Notes: generated by a model from the sequence alone, not told the origin. Numbered from the stretch's first letter, positions 34,853 through 43,496 are shown. The stretch: 49,519 nucleotides of DNA from CAZNKU01 sp045541135 (GCA_045541135.1 JAZQIO010000011.1:1-49519); one strand, 5' to 3'. Program-made: numbers and translations.

Positions 34853-35162
34853 ATACAATTTTACCTTCCTTATTTATTATTTCCAATAATTCTTGCTGTA
34901 CTGCACCGTCAAGGTTAACAACATCAAATTTCAGCAAAGTATTTGTACATTCCTCAACGTCAAGAGTAAACTCCACAGTGGTTCCACCACTAACAGCCAA
35001 GTCAATATCACTGTTTTTGTTTGCATTTCCTTTCACATAGGAACCGAAAAGAACAGCTTTTTTAACATTATATTTACTAAAAACCGGATACAAATATTGC
35101 TTAATATCATCAATTATATAAATTTTACAATTATATAATACAGTATTTTCCACAAAAATCAA
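34839..35162 (-). pseudogene. Chimeric MNT antitoxin gene lacking its native start region
   Basis: The N-terminal half (IDDIKQYLYPVFSKYNVKKA, GSYVKGNANKNSDIDL) matches the orphan MNT at 32934. The C-terminal half (LAVSGGTTVEFTLDVEEC) matches the MNT at 32481. The switch lies at the shared ATATCACT (35005-35012) that encodes the S-D-I part of the catalytic motif. About 30 bp holding the parental ribosome site and ATG have been lost, leaving only an unsupported TTG start at 35162. The reading frame is otherwise open (about 107 codons). Probably silent. Confidence 0.8.
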
Positions 35163-35416
35163 GATAATTCTTTATCATATATTCCGCATAATATAATTTA
35201 TATCCTATTTTTTAAAAATGTTATTTCAAAGTGTTAAAGGCTGTTCAAAATTCCACAACCAATTTCCTTGAATTTTATTTTTAGTTCTCAATTATAGGGT
35301 GCAGATACACTATTCAGGTAAACGGCAAACAAAGCTATTTATTCTTTGAAAGGTCATCAAACCTTTCGGGTAATGTTATCGCCCATTGGTTTGTTAAAAG
35401 AAAAGTTGTATAAATC
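35163..35416. other. Decayed sequence: third HEPN remnant and an unidentified plus-strand fragment
   Basis: 35224-35290 matches the 3' end and flank of the HEPN gene (32061-32120), including AAAGGCTGTT and CCACAACCAATTT. On the plus strand an open stretch at about 35285-35413 ends in FFERSSNLSGNVIAHWFVKR and lacks a start, so it looks like the tail of a lost gene I do not recognise. Confidence 0.55.
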
Positions 35417-35524
35417 AACAACGCTATGGAGAATTAATCCATAGCGTTGTTTATATTTTACTGATACACTACTAATATATAAGTCTATAAGGGGGTTATA
35501 GGAGTGTTTTATTGAAGTGTATCA
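35417..35524 (-). ncRNA. 3'UTR structured element A (closing stem + C5-loop hairpin + terminator)
   Basis: Minus-strand order: closing stem TGATACACT/AGTGTATCA (9 bp; 35462-35470 with 35516-35524), an inner hairpin CTATAA-CCCCC-TTATAG (35485-35501), then a 14-bp terminator stem AACAACGCTATGGA/TCCATAGCGTTGTT (35417-35451). It starts 22 bp after the isomerase fragment. Same architecture as the elements at 36084 and 39437. Confidence 0.6.
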
Positions 35525-35546
35525 AAGTAAAAACCGATATTTTATT

Positions 35547-35797
35547 TTACATTAATATTAGCAATAACTTTTGAAACAGCTTAACACCATCCTTTGCATG
35601 AGTATGTACAATATAATCCTTAAGATTATACACCGCTTGCACCGGGTCATCTCCAGTAACCATTACAAGATTTGCAGGGTCAATGTTTACAGCCACACCC
35701 TTTGAACCAAGTGAATCAAGAAATTTTTTCAAAGTCAACGAAGTCTCCGGACCGGTTTCTATAGCAAAATGTGCATTAAGAGAATCTGCATAAAACT
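35547..35797 (-). pseudogene. Sugar phosphate isomerase/epimerase fragment
   Basis: The frame reads ADSLNAHFAIETGPETSLTL, KKFLDSLGSKGVAVNIDPAN and YIVHTHAKDGV. These are C-terminal TIM-barrel strands of the xylose-isomerase-like family, including the metal-site Asp and HTHAKDG. It is cut at its 5' side by a fused serine-recombinase fragment and ends in an aberrant tail. About a quarter of a normal gene remains. It may once have belonged to the neighbouring sugar operon. Confidence 0.8.
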
Positions 35798-36005
35798 CTT
35801 CTGCAGAAGTGCAGCACCCTTATATTTCTCATTTTGAAGAATGCTTAAAACCGTTGTACTTTGCCATTTGTTTTTACCGGATGGTGTTGGAATACCTTCA
35901 TTTGTCAACTGTGATGCAATGCCGTTTGGTGTTTTTCCGCAAATAAAAAGGTAATATATTTTCTTTACTATTTTTGCCTCTTCCCTATTTACCTTCGGAA
36001 GTCCG
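35798..36005 (-). pseudogene. Large serine recombinase fragment
   Basis: The frame reads GLPKVNREEAKIVKKIYYLF, ICGKTPNGIASQLTNEGIPT and NKWQSTTVLSILQNEKYKG. This is the 'recombinase' domain of large serine recombinases, which continues to ALLQK in intact proteins. It lacks the resolvase catalytic domain and the C-terminal half. It joins the isomerase fragment within a CTTCTGCAGAAG palindrome. Relic of another mobile element. Confidence 0.85.
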
Positions 36006-36083
36006 TCTTGTTATACAAAAACAGTTGATGAGTGTAATGAGTTATTAATAAGTATGGGTTTTGAACCCTTAACAAAAAGCAAT

Positions 36084-36207
36084 GACGCTATGGATAATTA
36101 AATCCATAGCGTCTTATATTTTACTGAAACAACACAAATACAATTAATGTATATCTATATCTATAAATAAGGGGGATTATTTTAGAAGTGTTTAAAATGT
36201 TGTTTCA
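36084..36207 (-). ncRNA. 3'UTR structured element B (closing stem + C5-loop hairpin + terminator)
   Basis: Minus-strand order: closing stem TGAAACAACA/TGTTGTTTCA (10 bp; 36125-36134 with 36198-36207), an inner hairpin AAATAA-TCCCCC-TTATTT (36165-36182), then a 12-bp terminator stem GACGCTATGGAT/ATCCATAGCGTC (36084-36113). It lies just after the PIG-L fragment stop. Its stems differ from those of element A but pair perfectly. Confidence 0.6.
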
Positions 36208-36222
36208 TGTAAAAATCTTATT

Positions 36223-36561
36223 TTATGGCAATAATCTATATGTACGAAATCTGCCTGAAATAAAAGCCGGAGCAAATCCTTCGGCATATTTAACACCGCA
36301 TTGTGTTCCTTTTGTGGCAGCTAATTTTCGTTGTTCAACGACAACATCGTATCCATCATGTTCTTTAAGCCATACAGTCTGACTCTCATGGCAGGCAAGC
36401 ATTTTTTCTTTTGTATCCATTTCATCTGAAATATCAACATATTCAGTGGGAATAAAATTAACCCCACCATCTGTATCGGTGTAATAAAGAGGAATTAAAT
36501 CAACCGCCTCACCACATTCAGGCATAAAATGAGGCACTGTAAGACAGATTAAAGAAATCAT
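36223..36561 (-). pseudogene. PIG-L/LmbE-type deacetylase, N-terminally truncated
   Basis: 112 codons. CLTVPHFMPECGEAVDLIPL and YVDISDEMDTKEKMLACHES followed by QTVWLKEH and KYAEGF match the C-terminal half of PIG-L family N-acetylglucosaminyl deacetylases. The N-terminal PHPDDE metal site is missing, so it cannot be catalytic. It is last in the nagB-nagA operon, 26 bp after the DUF4886 gene, pointing to an amino-sugar de-N-acetylation step now lost. Confidence 0.75.
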
Positions 36562-36587
36562 ACTTAACCATCTCTATGTGAATTTAA

Positions 36588-37322
36588 TCATTTCTGTGCC
36601 GTTCTATGGATTCCCGAAACACATGCTTTGATTATTCCAACATCTTCTTCAGAAATTTCTTCATCAAAATCACAAAAAGTATTATTTATAACATCATTTT
36701 CTGTCAAAAGAGAATACCAAAGCAATCCAACAGCATATCTACCGATACCATAGCTCAAATGACATGTATCTCTATGCACTTTTTCGACACCAAATGCAAT
36801 AAGTCTTTGCAAAACTTCACCTGATTGTATTATCATGTCGGCATTTACTCCCTCAAACGCTTTTTGATAAGATGCCTTTACATCTTCAAACATCTGGGTA
36901 TGTTCCGCATAACCTAATTTTTCTTTCAAAGCCGGTGAATCTTGTTCATATGCCCAAGTTTGATGAATTGCAATTTTAGCTTTTGGAACACATTCTTTAA
37001 TGCAATTCACTATTTCATTAATGTATGGTTGATATGTTTCGTAATCCGTAGATACGCGACTAGCCTGCTGGATAGTTACAACATCCCAATCACGATTTAA
37101 CAATGCATTTTTAAGTGACACCTTAAACCCCGTACTTTCTCCATTCATCTCAAGTGTATATGCTCTTTCTTCGCTTATCATATTTCTATAATGAAGCGAG
37201 AGAGAACAACCACCTATATAAAGATTGAATGTATTAATATTAACCCCATCTGCTTTTGCTATTTTATGCAAATATCTATGAGCATCTTGAGAAAAGCTAT
37301 TTCCTATTGATAAAATATTCAT
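36588..37322 (-). CDS. DUF4886 SGNH-like hydrolase
   Basis: 244 residues with AAAGGAG. ILSIGNSFSQDA at residues 3-14 is the block I of DUF4886 with its nucleophile-type Ser. NLYIGGCSLSLHYRN and HRDTCHLSYGIGRYAVGLLW are later conserved blocks, the last holding the DxxH-like catalytic pair. No signal peptide, so a cytoplasmic esterase acting on acylated carbohydrate is likely. In operon with nagA (64 bp away). Confidence 0.85.
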   Translation of the reverse strand: MNILSIGNSFSQDAHRYLHKIAKADGVNINTFNLYIGGCSLSLHYRNMISEERAYTLEMNGESTGFKVSLKNALLNRDWDVVTIQQASRVSTDYETYQPYINEIVNCIKECVPKAKIAIHQTWAYEQDSPALKEKLGYAEHTQMFEDVKASYQKAFEGVNADMIIQSGEVLQRLIAFGVEKVHRDTCHLSYGIGRYAVGLLWYSLLTENDVINNTFCDFDEEISEEDVGIIKACVSGIHRTAQK

Positions 37323-37386
37323 TTACATACGTCTCCTTTTTAATACACAATTCTTACTACCCATGAGTAATATAAATTTTATAATT

Positions 37387-38559
37387 TCATGCAGTCCTTT
37401 CAAATACAATGTTACCATCAACAATTGTAGTAAATACATTTATATCCTTATCAAATATAACTATATCTGCATCAAAGCCTTCGCACAACTTACCCTTAGT
37501 AGTTAATCCCATTATTCTTGCGGGAACCTCCGTCATCATTTTAACCGCTGATACAAGTGATATACCTACTTTTTTTACGCAGGTCATAACTAAAACATCA
37601 GCTGTTGCAATACTGCCGGCAAAGGCACTTCTGTCTGTCAACTTTGCCACTCCGTCCTCTATTACATACGGTATGTTTCCATGTTCGCATCTTTCATTTT
37701 CAATATTTTCCATACCACCATAACGGATTGAATCTGTAACCAAACACATATGATTATCGCCTTTTATTTTATAAATCAATTTAAGCAATTCAGCAGGAAG
37801 ATGACATCCGTCTGCTATTGTTTCTACATCAATGTCATCATAAAGATAGGCTGTTTCAATAACACCTAAAATACGAAAACCACTTTTTCTTGTAATAGTA
37901 GATGTGCAAGAATAAAGATGTGTTATAAGCTTCATACCTTTTTCATAAGCACGCTTTATATCGTCGTACTCCGCATCAGTATGTCCCGCAGAGGCCACTA
38001 TACTATTATTGTTCAAAAACTCAAGAAATTCGTCTGCCTTTTCCAATTCAGGCGCATAGCTCCAACGTTTTATAACATCTCCATAATCACCAAATAGCTT
38101 TTCATACTCATTTTTATCGGGAGTTCTTATAAATTCCGGATCCTGTGCCCCACTCTGCTTTTGAGAAAAATACGGACCCTCCAGATGTGCACCATAAATA
38201 TGCGGGATTATTTCCTCGTTGTCTTTATTTGTTTTAATTGTAGCTAAGGCTTTAGCTGTTTTATCGTATTCATATGCAGAAATAGTGGGATAAATTGTTG
38301 TTGTACCGTGAATACCATGTATATTAGCCGCATTTTTCAATGCCTCAAAATCTCCGTCAACAAACTCATATCCAGCACCACCATGAACATGAATATCAAT
38401 AAATCCCGGAGCAACATATCTACCTTCAGCCTTTATTTCTTCATCAAAAGGTAAATCATCCGGTGTTATGCAAAGTACTTTGTTGTCTTTAAGGTACAGA
38501 TTAGAATTTAATTCTTTATCATCAGCAATTATAATACCACCACTGATTTTAATAATCAT
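37387..38559 (-). CDS. nagA: N-acetylglucosamine-6-phosphate deacetylase
   Basis: 390 residues, TAGGAGGG in front. APGFIDIHVHGGAGYEF (metal HxH), GAHLEGPYFS (Glu ligand), ASAGHTDAEYDD and LITHLYSCTS (His ligands), GCHLPAELLK, and LVTDSI with the catalytic Asp are all in order. It converts GlcNAc-6-P to GlcN-6-P and acetate in the cytoplasm, directly before the NagB step encoded 12 bp upstream. Confidence 0.96.
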   Translation of the reverse strand: MIIKISGGIIIADDKELNSNLYLKDNKVLCITPDDLPFDEEIKAEGRYVAPGFIDIHVHGGAGYEFVDGDFEALKNAANIHGIHGTTTIYPTISAYEYDKTAKALATIKTNKDNEEIIPHIYGAHLEGPYFSQKQSGAQDPEFIRTPDKNEYEKLFGDYGDVIKRWSYAPELEKADEFLEFLNNNSIVASAGHTDAEYDDIKRAYEKGMKLITHLYSCTSTITRKSGFRILGVIETAYLYDDIDVETIADGCHLPAELLKLIYKIKGDNHMCLVTDSIRYGGMENIENERCEHGNIPYVIEDGVAKLTDRSAFAGSIATADVLVMTCVKKVGISLVSAVKMMTEVPARIMGLTTKGKLCEGFDADIVIFDKDINVFTTIVDGNIVFERTA

Positions 38560-38571
38560 ACTTAATCCCTC

Positions 38572-39339
38572 CTATATGAATTTAATCATTTCAGCGCTAC
38601 TGTCTGCATCGCAGTAAAGTATTGCATTGTCTTTTCTTCTTAAAATACTTGCAGGGCATTTTTCGTTTATTTCACCACAAACGGTGTTTTTAACTGCCTG
38701 TGCTTTTGTTGGAGCAGGAACAATGCAGAAATTGTATTTTGCTGAAACCAAAGCAGGTATAGTAAGTGTCATAGCATATTTTGGAACATCGTCAATCTTC
38801 GCAAAACATCCGTCGTTAACCTGTTGGTTGCGGCACATTTCATCAAGTTCAACATATTTAACAAGCTTAGGGTCGTTAAAGTCTGCAACGTGTGGGTCAT
38901 TAAATGCAATGTGTCCGTTTTCTCCAATACCCATACATACTATGTCAACAGGATTTTCTTTTAATAGTGTGGAATATCTTTGGCATTCTGCATCAACATC
39001 AGTAGCAGTACAATCAATGTAGTTTACTGATTTAAAAGGAACAAGGCCAAATATGTGTTCTTTCAAAAAGTTACCAAAGCCCTGTGGAGCATCTGCACTA
39101 AGTCCAACGTATTCGTCCATATGATATGCGTTGATTTTGTTCCATTCTATTTCCTTATTCATACACAAGTGATGAAGAACATCGTTCTGTGAAGGTGCAG
39201 CAGCAAAAATCATATTGATTTCATCTTTTTCCGCAAGGCATTTTTTAATACATTCTGCTATATCAGTAGCAGCAGCCTTTCCCATTTCATCTCTTGTTTT
39301 AAATATTTTTACATTAAGTTTATCTTTTATAAAATTCAT
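38572..39339 (-). CDS. nagB: Glucosamine-6-phosphate deaminase/isomerase
   Basis: 255 residues. ATG 39339 with GGAGG is the start; an in-frame extension to 39393 has no ribosome site. NAYHMDEYVGL carries the catalytic Asp, and CMGIGENGHIAFNDP is the signature loop with Glu and His. It converts GlcN-6-P to fructose-6-P and ammonia. It lies at the head of the nagB-nagA operon. Some relatives deaminate other amino sugars, but the active-site motifs are standard. Confidence 0.94.
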   Translation of the reverse strand: MNFIKDKLNVKIFKTRDEMGKAAATDIAECIKKCLAEKDEINMIFAAAPSQNDVLHHLCMNKEIEWNKINAYHMDEYVGLSADAPQGFGNFLKEHIFGLVPFKSVNYIDCTATDVDAECQRYSTLLKENPVDIVCMGIGENGHIAFNDPHVADFNDPKLVKYVELDEMCRNQQVNDGCFAKIDDVPKYAMTLTIPALVSAKYNFCIVPAPTKAQAVKNTVCGEINEKCPASILRRKDNAILYCDADSSAEMIKFI

Positions 39340-39436
39340 CTTATTTTCCTCCAATTTTTTAATAAAATATAATCTTTCCGATTTCAAAAACATAATGCCA
39401 CTAATTCATAATCCCTTAATTTAACTATAAATAAAA

Positions 39437-39553
39437 CGACACTATTAATAAACAATAGTGTCGCTTTGTTATCATAAAATCACATTTTGACAGGTACTTT
39501 TCTAATTTAAGGGGGATTAGAAACTGTGGTAAACAATTAGCCAAAAGTGATTT
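39437..39553 (-). ncRNA. 3'UTR structured element C (closing stem + C5-loop hairpin + terminator)
   Basis: Minus-strand order: closing stem CAAAATGTGATTT with AAATCACTTTTG (39477-39489 with 39542-39553, one bulge), an inner hairpin TTCTAAT-CCCCC-ATTAGAA with a short loop extension (39500-39522), then a 10-bp terminator stem CGACACTATT/AATAGTGTCG (39437-39463). It starts 8 bp after the stop of the secreted protein gene. Confidence 0.6.
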
Positions 39554-39561
39554 CAGGCAAA

Positions 39562-41439
39562 TTATTGCAAAGTCAAGCTCTTACTGTTAATTTGAGGTAT
39601 AGCTGACTGCAAAGTGTCAAACAAAAATGCTTTTACAATATAGCCTGATTTAATATATTCTGAACCACTTACAGTATAAGTAAGGATACCGTTATCTAAA
39701 GTTGTATCAGTCCACAATTTTTCAAGGCAACCCTTATTGTTAAATACAGCAGTAACAAGACATAATCTTGAACCATCATTAATTTTTGCTTTTGATACAA
39801 CTGATGAGCTTTCTTCATCATAATCCAAGAACAGCTGTATTATAGGTTCTGGTTTATACTCTGAAGACAAAACATCTACTATGATATCATCATAATGAGT
39901 ATCAAATGTTGAATCCTCTACCACTTCAGTTTCAAAGTTAAGGGAACGAATACCTATTCCATCTTTGTAATCAGCATTACCTGTTCCATAATAGATTAGA
40001 CTATCTCCAACATACACACCAGCATTTATTTTATTTTCCGTTGTTTTATATATTCTTAACTCTACCTTAACCCATCCATCATTTGCAGCATAAGATGCTG
40101 TTTTTGAAGAAACTGTTGTGAATGTTCTATGAGGATCTACTGAAAAAGCTCCGTCATCATAATTAATATAAACAGTTGATGAGTTGTCTGTTCCGGCTGA
40201 AGCATTTGACGCAAAGACTACAGTTGTTTTTCTTGACTTATCAACACTATCTGCAGGTATTCTCATATCATATGAAAATGATAGTACAGGTGTATCTGCA
40301 GTCATATATGATGCAAGGTCAGTTCTGAAGTTACTTTGTACATTAGACGAATTGAAAACATAGTAATTATCTTCGTTTTCTGTAGTCCATTTAATACCAC
40401 TACCAGGAGTCTTTGCTACCAAGAAATGCTGTGGATTTTTCTTGATTTCAGATGATACATTTGAAGCATAAATTTTATCTGTAGAAAATTCATTAGCATC
40501 TACAACTTTCTGTGCATCATCAGTGTTGATGTTGGAATACATTTTACCATCAAAATGTGTAAGATATGTTTGAACAGGAACAACTTCCTCTACAATATCA
40601 ACCGGCTTGTAGCTTTCAGGCAATGCAGAAACAATAATATCATCATAATGAGTATCAAAAGTTGCATTATCTACAGCTTCAGTTTCAAAGTTAAGCTGGC
40701 GGATACTAGCAATTCCATCATCGTAAGTAACAGTACCGTTTCCATAGTATATTTGCTTATCACCAACATATACACCAACATCTATTTTATTATCTGTTGT
40801 TCTGTATATTCTTAATTCTACCTTAACCCATCCATCATTTGCAGTATAAGACGCTGTTTTTGAAGAAACTGTTGTGAATGTTGTTTTATAAGGTTCTGCT
40901 GAAAAAACACCGTTGTCATAATTAATATACATTTGTGATTGATTGTTGGTATCAGTACCTAACGATGTAAACATTACAGTTGTTTTTCTTGACTTATCAA
41001 CACTTTCTGCAGGTATTCTCATATCATAGGATAATGATAATACTGGTGTATTACCAGTCAAATACTCTTGAAGGTTGGTTCTATAGTTACTCTGTACATT
41101 AGACGAATTGAAAACATAGTAATTATCTTCATTTTCGGTAGTCCATTTAATACCACTACCAATTTTAGAACCAGTATTAGCATCCTTCTGCTGTATCAAA
41201 AAATGCTGAGTATTCCCTGTAATACCAGATGATGTATTTGAAGAATAAAATCTATCTGTAGAAAATACATTTTCCTCTGCAATAGTCTGAGGGACAACGG
41301 TGGTTTTAATAGATGTATACATTACACCATCGAAATGTGTAAGTATTGTTCCCGAAGCAGAGTCATTTGCATTAACCGGCACATAAGCCAAAGACAATAA
41401 CAACACAGTTACAATAAAAAGTGATAAAAATTTTTTCAT
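39562..41439 (-). CDS. Secreted protein with two tandem beta-rich repeats
   Basis: 625 residues. Signal peptide MKKFLSLFIVTVLLLSLAYV. Two ~250-residue units (from about 33 and 292) each open with LTHFDG and share GSGIKWTTENEDNYYVFNSS, VDKSRKTTV and DTHYDDIIV. This resembles concanavalin-like carbohydrate-binding or heparin-lyase-I-type domains without catalytic residues I can identify. A C-terminal ~85-residue domain (GCLEKLWTDTTLDNG) is of the kind seen on clostridial exoproteins. No SLH, no sortase motif. The ribosome site is unusual (TTAGGGGGTTTAATT). The same bipartite operator as the big operon lies about 97 bp upstream. Confidence 0.85.
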   Translation of the reverse strand: MKKFLSLFIVTVLLLSLAYVPVNANDSASGTILTHFDGVMYTSIKTTVVPQTIAEENVFSTDRFYSSNTSSGITGNTQHFLIQQKDANTGSKIGSGIKWTTENEDNYYVFNSSNVQSNYRTNLQEYLTGNTPVLSLSYDMRIPAESVDKSRKTTVMFTSLGTDTNNQSQMYINYDNGVFSAEPYKTTFTTVSSKTASYTANDGWVKVELRIYRTTDNKIDVGVYVGDKQIYYGNGTVTYDDGIASIRQLNFETEAVDNATFDTHYDDIIVSALPESYKPVDIVEEVVPVQTYLTHFDGKMYSNINTDDAQKVVDANEFSTDKIYASNVSSEIKKNPQHFLVAKTPGSGIKWTTENEDNYYVFNSSNVQSNFRTDLASYMTADTPVLSFSYDMRIPADSVDKSRKTTVVFASNASAGTDNSSTVYINYDDGAFSVDPHRTFTTVSSKTASYAANDGWVKVELRIYKTTENKINAGVYVGDSLIYYGTGNADYKDGIGIRSLNFETEVVEDSTFDTHYDDIIVDVLSSEYKPEPIIQLFLDYDEESSSVVSKAKINDGSRLCLVTAVFNNKGCLEKLWTDTTLDNGILTYTVSGSEYIKSGYIVKAFLFDTLQSAIPQINSKSLTLQ

Positions 41440-41535
41440 AATTAAACCCCCTAATTATTTTTATAAAATATTCATTAAATGAGAACACATTCTCAACTTT
41501 AACTATAAGTTAATAATATCATTGTAAAGACATTT

Positions 41536-41582
41536 TGTATTTAGAATAAATTGTTTATTTTCAAAAACATTTACAATATATT
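41536..41582 (-). promoter_or_regulatory. Bipartite operator upstream of the secreted protein gene (copy 2)
   Basis: Minus strand: AATATATTGTAAAT, a 15-bp spacer, then CAATTTATTCTAAATACA. Both blocks are identical to 14762-14808 with an unrelated spacer of the same length. Confidence 0.75.
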
Positions 41583-41593
41583 CTCTTTTTATA

Positions 41594-41622
41594 TTGACAC
41601 AAAACAACAAATACTATATAAT
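41594..41622 (+). promoter_or_regulatory. Consensus sigma-70 promoter of the AraC gene
   Basis: TTGACA (41594-41599), a 17-bp spacer and TATAAT (41617-41622), with GAGGTG and ATG at 41642. A perfect consensus suggests strong constitutive or repressible expression. The bipartite operator ends 12 bp above the -35. Confidence 0.88.
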
Positions 41623-41641
41623 TTTACTGAGGTGATTACCA

Positions 41642-42451
41642 ATGGATACTCGAATGATTTTAATAATCGACCATATAGCAAATACGGTTGAGCCACATAC
41701 TCATGATTTCTTTCAAATGATATTCTGCCAAAAAAAAGGCGGAGAAATCACCATTGGAAACAAAACATTTGAAGCAAAGCAAGACCACATATATTTTATA
41801 AAAGCCGGAACTTTACATGCCATAAAGCAAAAAAACAATATGAAGGTTGTTGACTTAAAGTTTTCCGCTTTTGGCGATGCCCTGCTTAAATATTTGTCAA
41901 ATATTCCCGAAGAATTTCAAATCAGTGATATTTCATTTATGAAAATGATGTTTTCATTAATATCAAAAGAAGGTATTGACGGGAATATATATTGTAATCA
42001 AATTATTAGTTCCGCTTTAAAATTATTGCTTGCTAAAATAATACACGAATTTAATGAAAAAGAAATTTCAGCAATCCATGATTATCAAGTTTACTTCAAA
42101 CCACCTCAGCATTCTAAAAATAATACCGATACTTTGATTTTTGATTTGAAAAATTACATTGAACAAAATATCCACAGAACTATAACTCTTGATGAATTGG
42201 CTAATAAAACCAATTTAAACAAAACCTACTTTATAAAAAGATTTAAATTTCTTTTTGAAGAGACACCAATAAATTATATATTAAATATGCGAATTGAAAA
42301 AGCAAAAAAGCTTATCGTTTCTGAAAATCTGTCAATACAAGAAATTTCCGAAAGGGTAGGTTTTAACAGCCTTCATTATTTCAGTATGATGTTTAAAAAA
42401 ATTGAAGGATTATCTCCAACAGAATACCAAAAATATTTTAACGGTCAATAA
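41642..42451 (+). CDS. AraC-family regulator with cupin domain
   Basis: 269 residues. The N-terminal cupin segment (VEPHTHDFFQMIFCQKKGGE, AGTLHAIKQ) senses a ligand. The C-terminal AraC double HTH runs from RTITLDELANKTNLNKTYFI to SIQEISERVGFNSLHYFSMM and SPTEYQK. The gene is divergent from the secreted two-repeat protein gene. The shared operator lies between them, so this is the nearest candidate to bind both operator copies, possibly with autorepression. Confidence 0.93.
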   Translation: MDTRMILIIDHIANTVEPHTHDFFQMIFCQKKGGEITIGNKTFEAKQDHIYFIKAGTLHAIKQKNNMKVVDLKFSAFGDALLKYLSNIPEEFQISDISFMKMMFSLISKEGIDGNIYCNQIISSALKLLLAKIIHEFNEKEISAIHDYQVYFKPPQHSKNNTDTLIFDLKNYIEQNIHRTITLDELANKTNLNKTYFIKRFKFLFEETPINYILNMRIEKAKKLIVSENLSIQEISERVGFNSLHYFSMMFKKIEGLSPTEYQKYFNGQ

Positions 42452-42480
42452 TTCGCATAATTAATTTGAAGGTTATCTCA

Positions 42481-42519
42481 AACACTGTTTTTGTTGGAAA
42501 CCCCAACAAAAGCAGTGTT
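42481..42519. terminator. Bidirectional terminator between AraC and Gfo/Idh/MocA genes
   Basis: AACACTGTTTTTGTTGG and CCAACAAAAGCAGTGTT pair over 17 bp with one G-U wobble and a 5-nt loop. A strong T-run follows on the plus strand. It ends both convergent transcription units, including the 21.6-kb operon. Confidence 0.85.
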
Positions 42520-42527
42520 TTATTTTT

Positions 42528-43496
42528 TTATAATACAGATTTTTGGATTACAAGAACTTGTTTTTGAGACTCTAGAATATTCTTTGTATCCATAATTGTA
42601 CTAATTCCATCTATTTCTTTCATAAAGTCATCAAGGTATCCGGGTGTTGTTTCTTCACACTCAATAACCTCCTCCGCTTCTTTATAAATACGGATTAGAT
42701 TATCTTTTAATCTGAAATTCAACATTCCCTTTGTTCCCCAGAAATAGAAATCCCAATATGTAGGCATTATTCCGTTAAATTTTGGTGCTGCATAGGATAC
42801 ATCTGCCATAACAGACATATCATCCATTTCCACCATAAACTGCCCGCAATCCTTAAAGTCAGGTTCTTTATCCGCAAAAGCATTCCACACCTTAGCACAA
42901 TTCACTTTAGTCAGATTCTTACCTGTTATAAACCTTATAAGGTCAATGCCGTGTATTGCAATATCATTTATTGTTCCGCCATGTTTACCTTCTTCAAAAT
43001 ACCACCACGGACGGTTACCATAGTCAAGACAATGCTGACCGGTAAAGGAAGCATTTTTAATTTCGCCCAATTCACCTTTTTCTATTATTTCCTTTACTTT
43101 AGCGACTTGAGGCATATACCTTAAATCAAGCATACAACAAACCTGTAGATTTTTTTCTTCTGCTAATTTTTCAATTACTTCAAGCTCTGACAAATCTGTA
43201 CAAATTGGCTTATCACAAATTATATGCTTACCGTGTTCCAAAGCATTAATTACCATTTGTCCACGCTTGCCGTAATAATCACCTATTGCAATAGCATCAA
43301 CACTTTTGTCATTTAAAATTTCGTCGTAGCTTCCATAGGAAAAGTTGATATCATATGCTTTTTCAACCTTTTCTCTTTCCTCAGGATTTTCTTCGAAACA
43401 TCCTGTTATTTCAACATTTTTACTATGCAATGCGGAATCATACAATCCAAAAATATGGGAATGTCTGAACCCCGCAAATGCTATGTTTATACCCAT
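42528..43496 (-). CDS. Gfo/Idh/MocA family oxidoreductase
   Basis: 322 residues with GAGGAATAAGG. The N-terminal Rossmann segment NIAFAGFRHSHIFGLYDSA has a histidine-rich loop instead of a strict GxGxxG. HIICDKPICTDL holds the DKP lysine (EKP in the family). GGTINDIAIHGIDLIRFITG is the conserved catalytic His region. It is the last gene of the big minus operon, 7 bp after the lyase. Substrate unknown. Confidence 0.9.
   Translation of the reverse strand: MGINIAFAGFRHSHIFGLYDSALHSKNVEITGCFEENPEEREKVEKAYDINFSYGSYDEILNDKSVDAIAIGDYYGKRGQMVINALEHGKHIICDKPICTDLSELEVIEKLAEEKNLQVCCMLDLRYMPQVAKVKEIIEKGELGEIKNASFTGQHCLDYGNRPWWYFEEGKHGGTINDIAIHGIDLIRFITGKNLTKVNCAKVWNAFADKEPDFKDCGQFMVEMDDMSVMADVSYAAPKFNGIMPTYWDFYFWGTKGMLNFRLKDNLIRIYKEAEEVIECEETTPGYLDDFMKEIDGISTIMDTKNILESQKQVLVIQKSVL

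Noticed and set aside
35285..35413. A short plus-strand gene ending in FVKRKVV
   Set aside because: No start codon with a ribosome site and an upstream stop; treated as a fragment of a lost gene.
18333..36222. A prophage remnant
   Set aside because: Integrase, excisionase and P4-type helicase are present, but no capsid, portal, terminase, tail or lysis gene; an integrative or plasmid-like element fits better.
18333..36222. A conjugative or mobilizable element with its own relaxase
   Set aside because: No relaxase, coupling protein or type IV secretion gene could be found on either strand.
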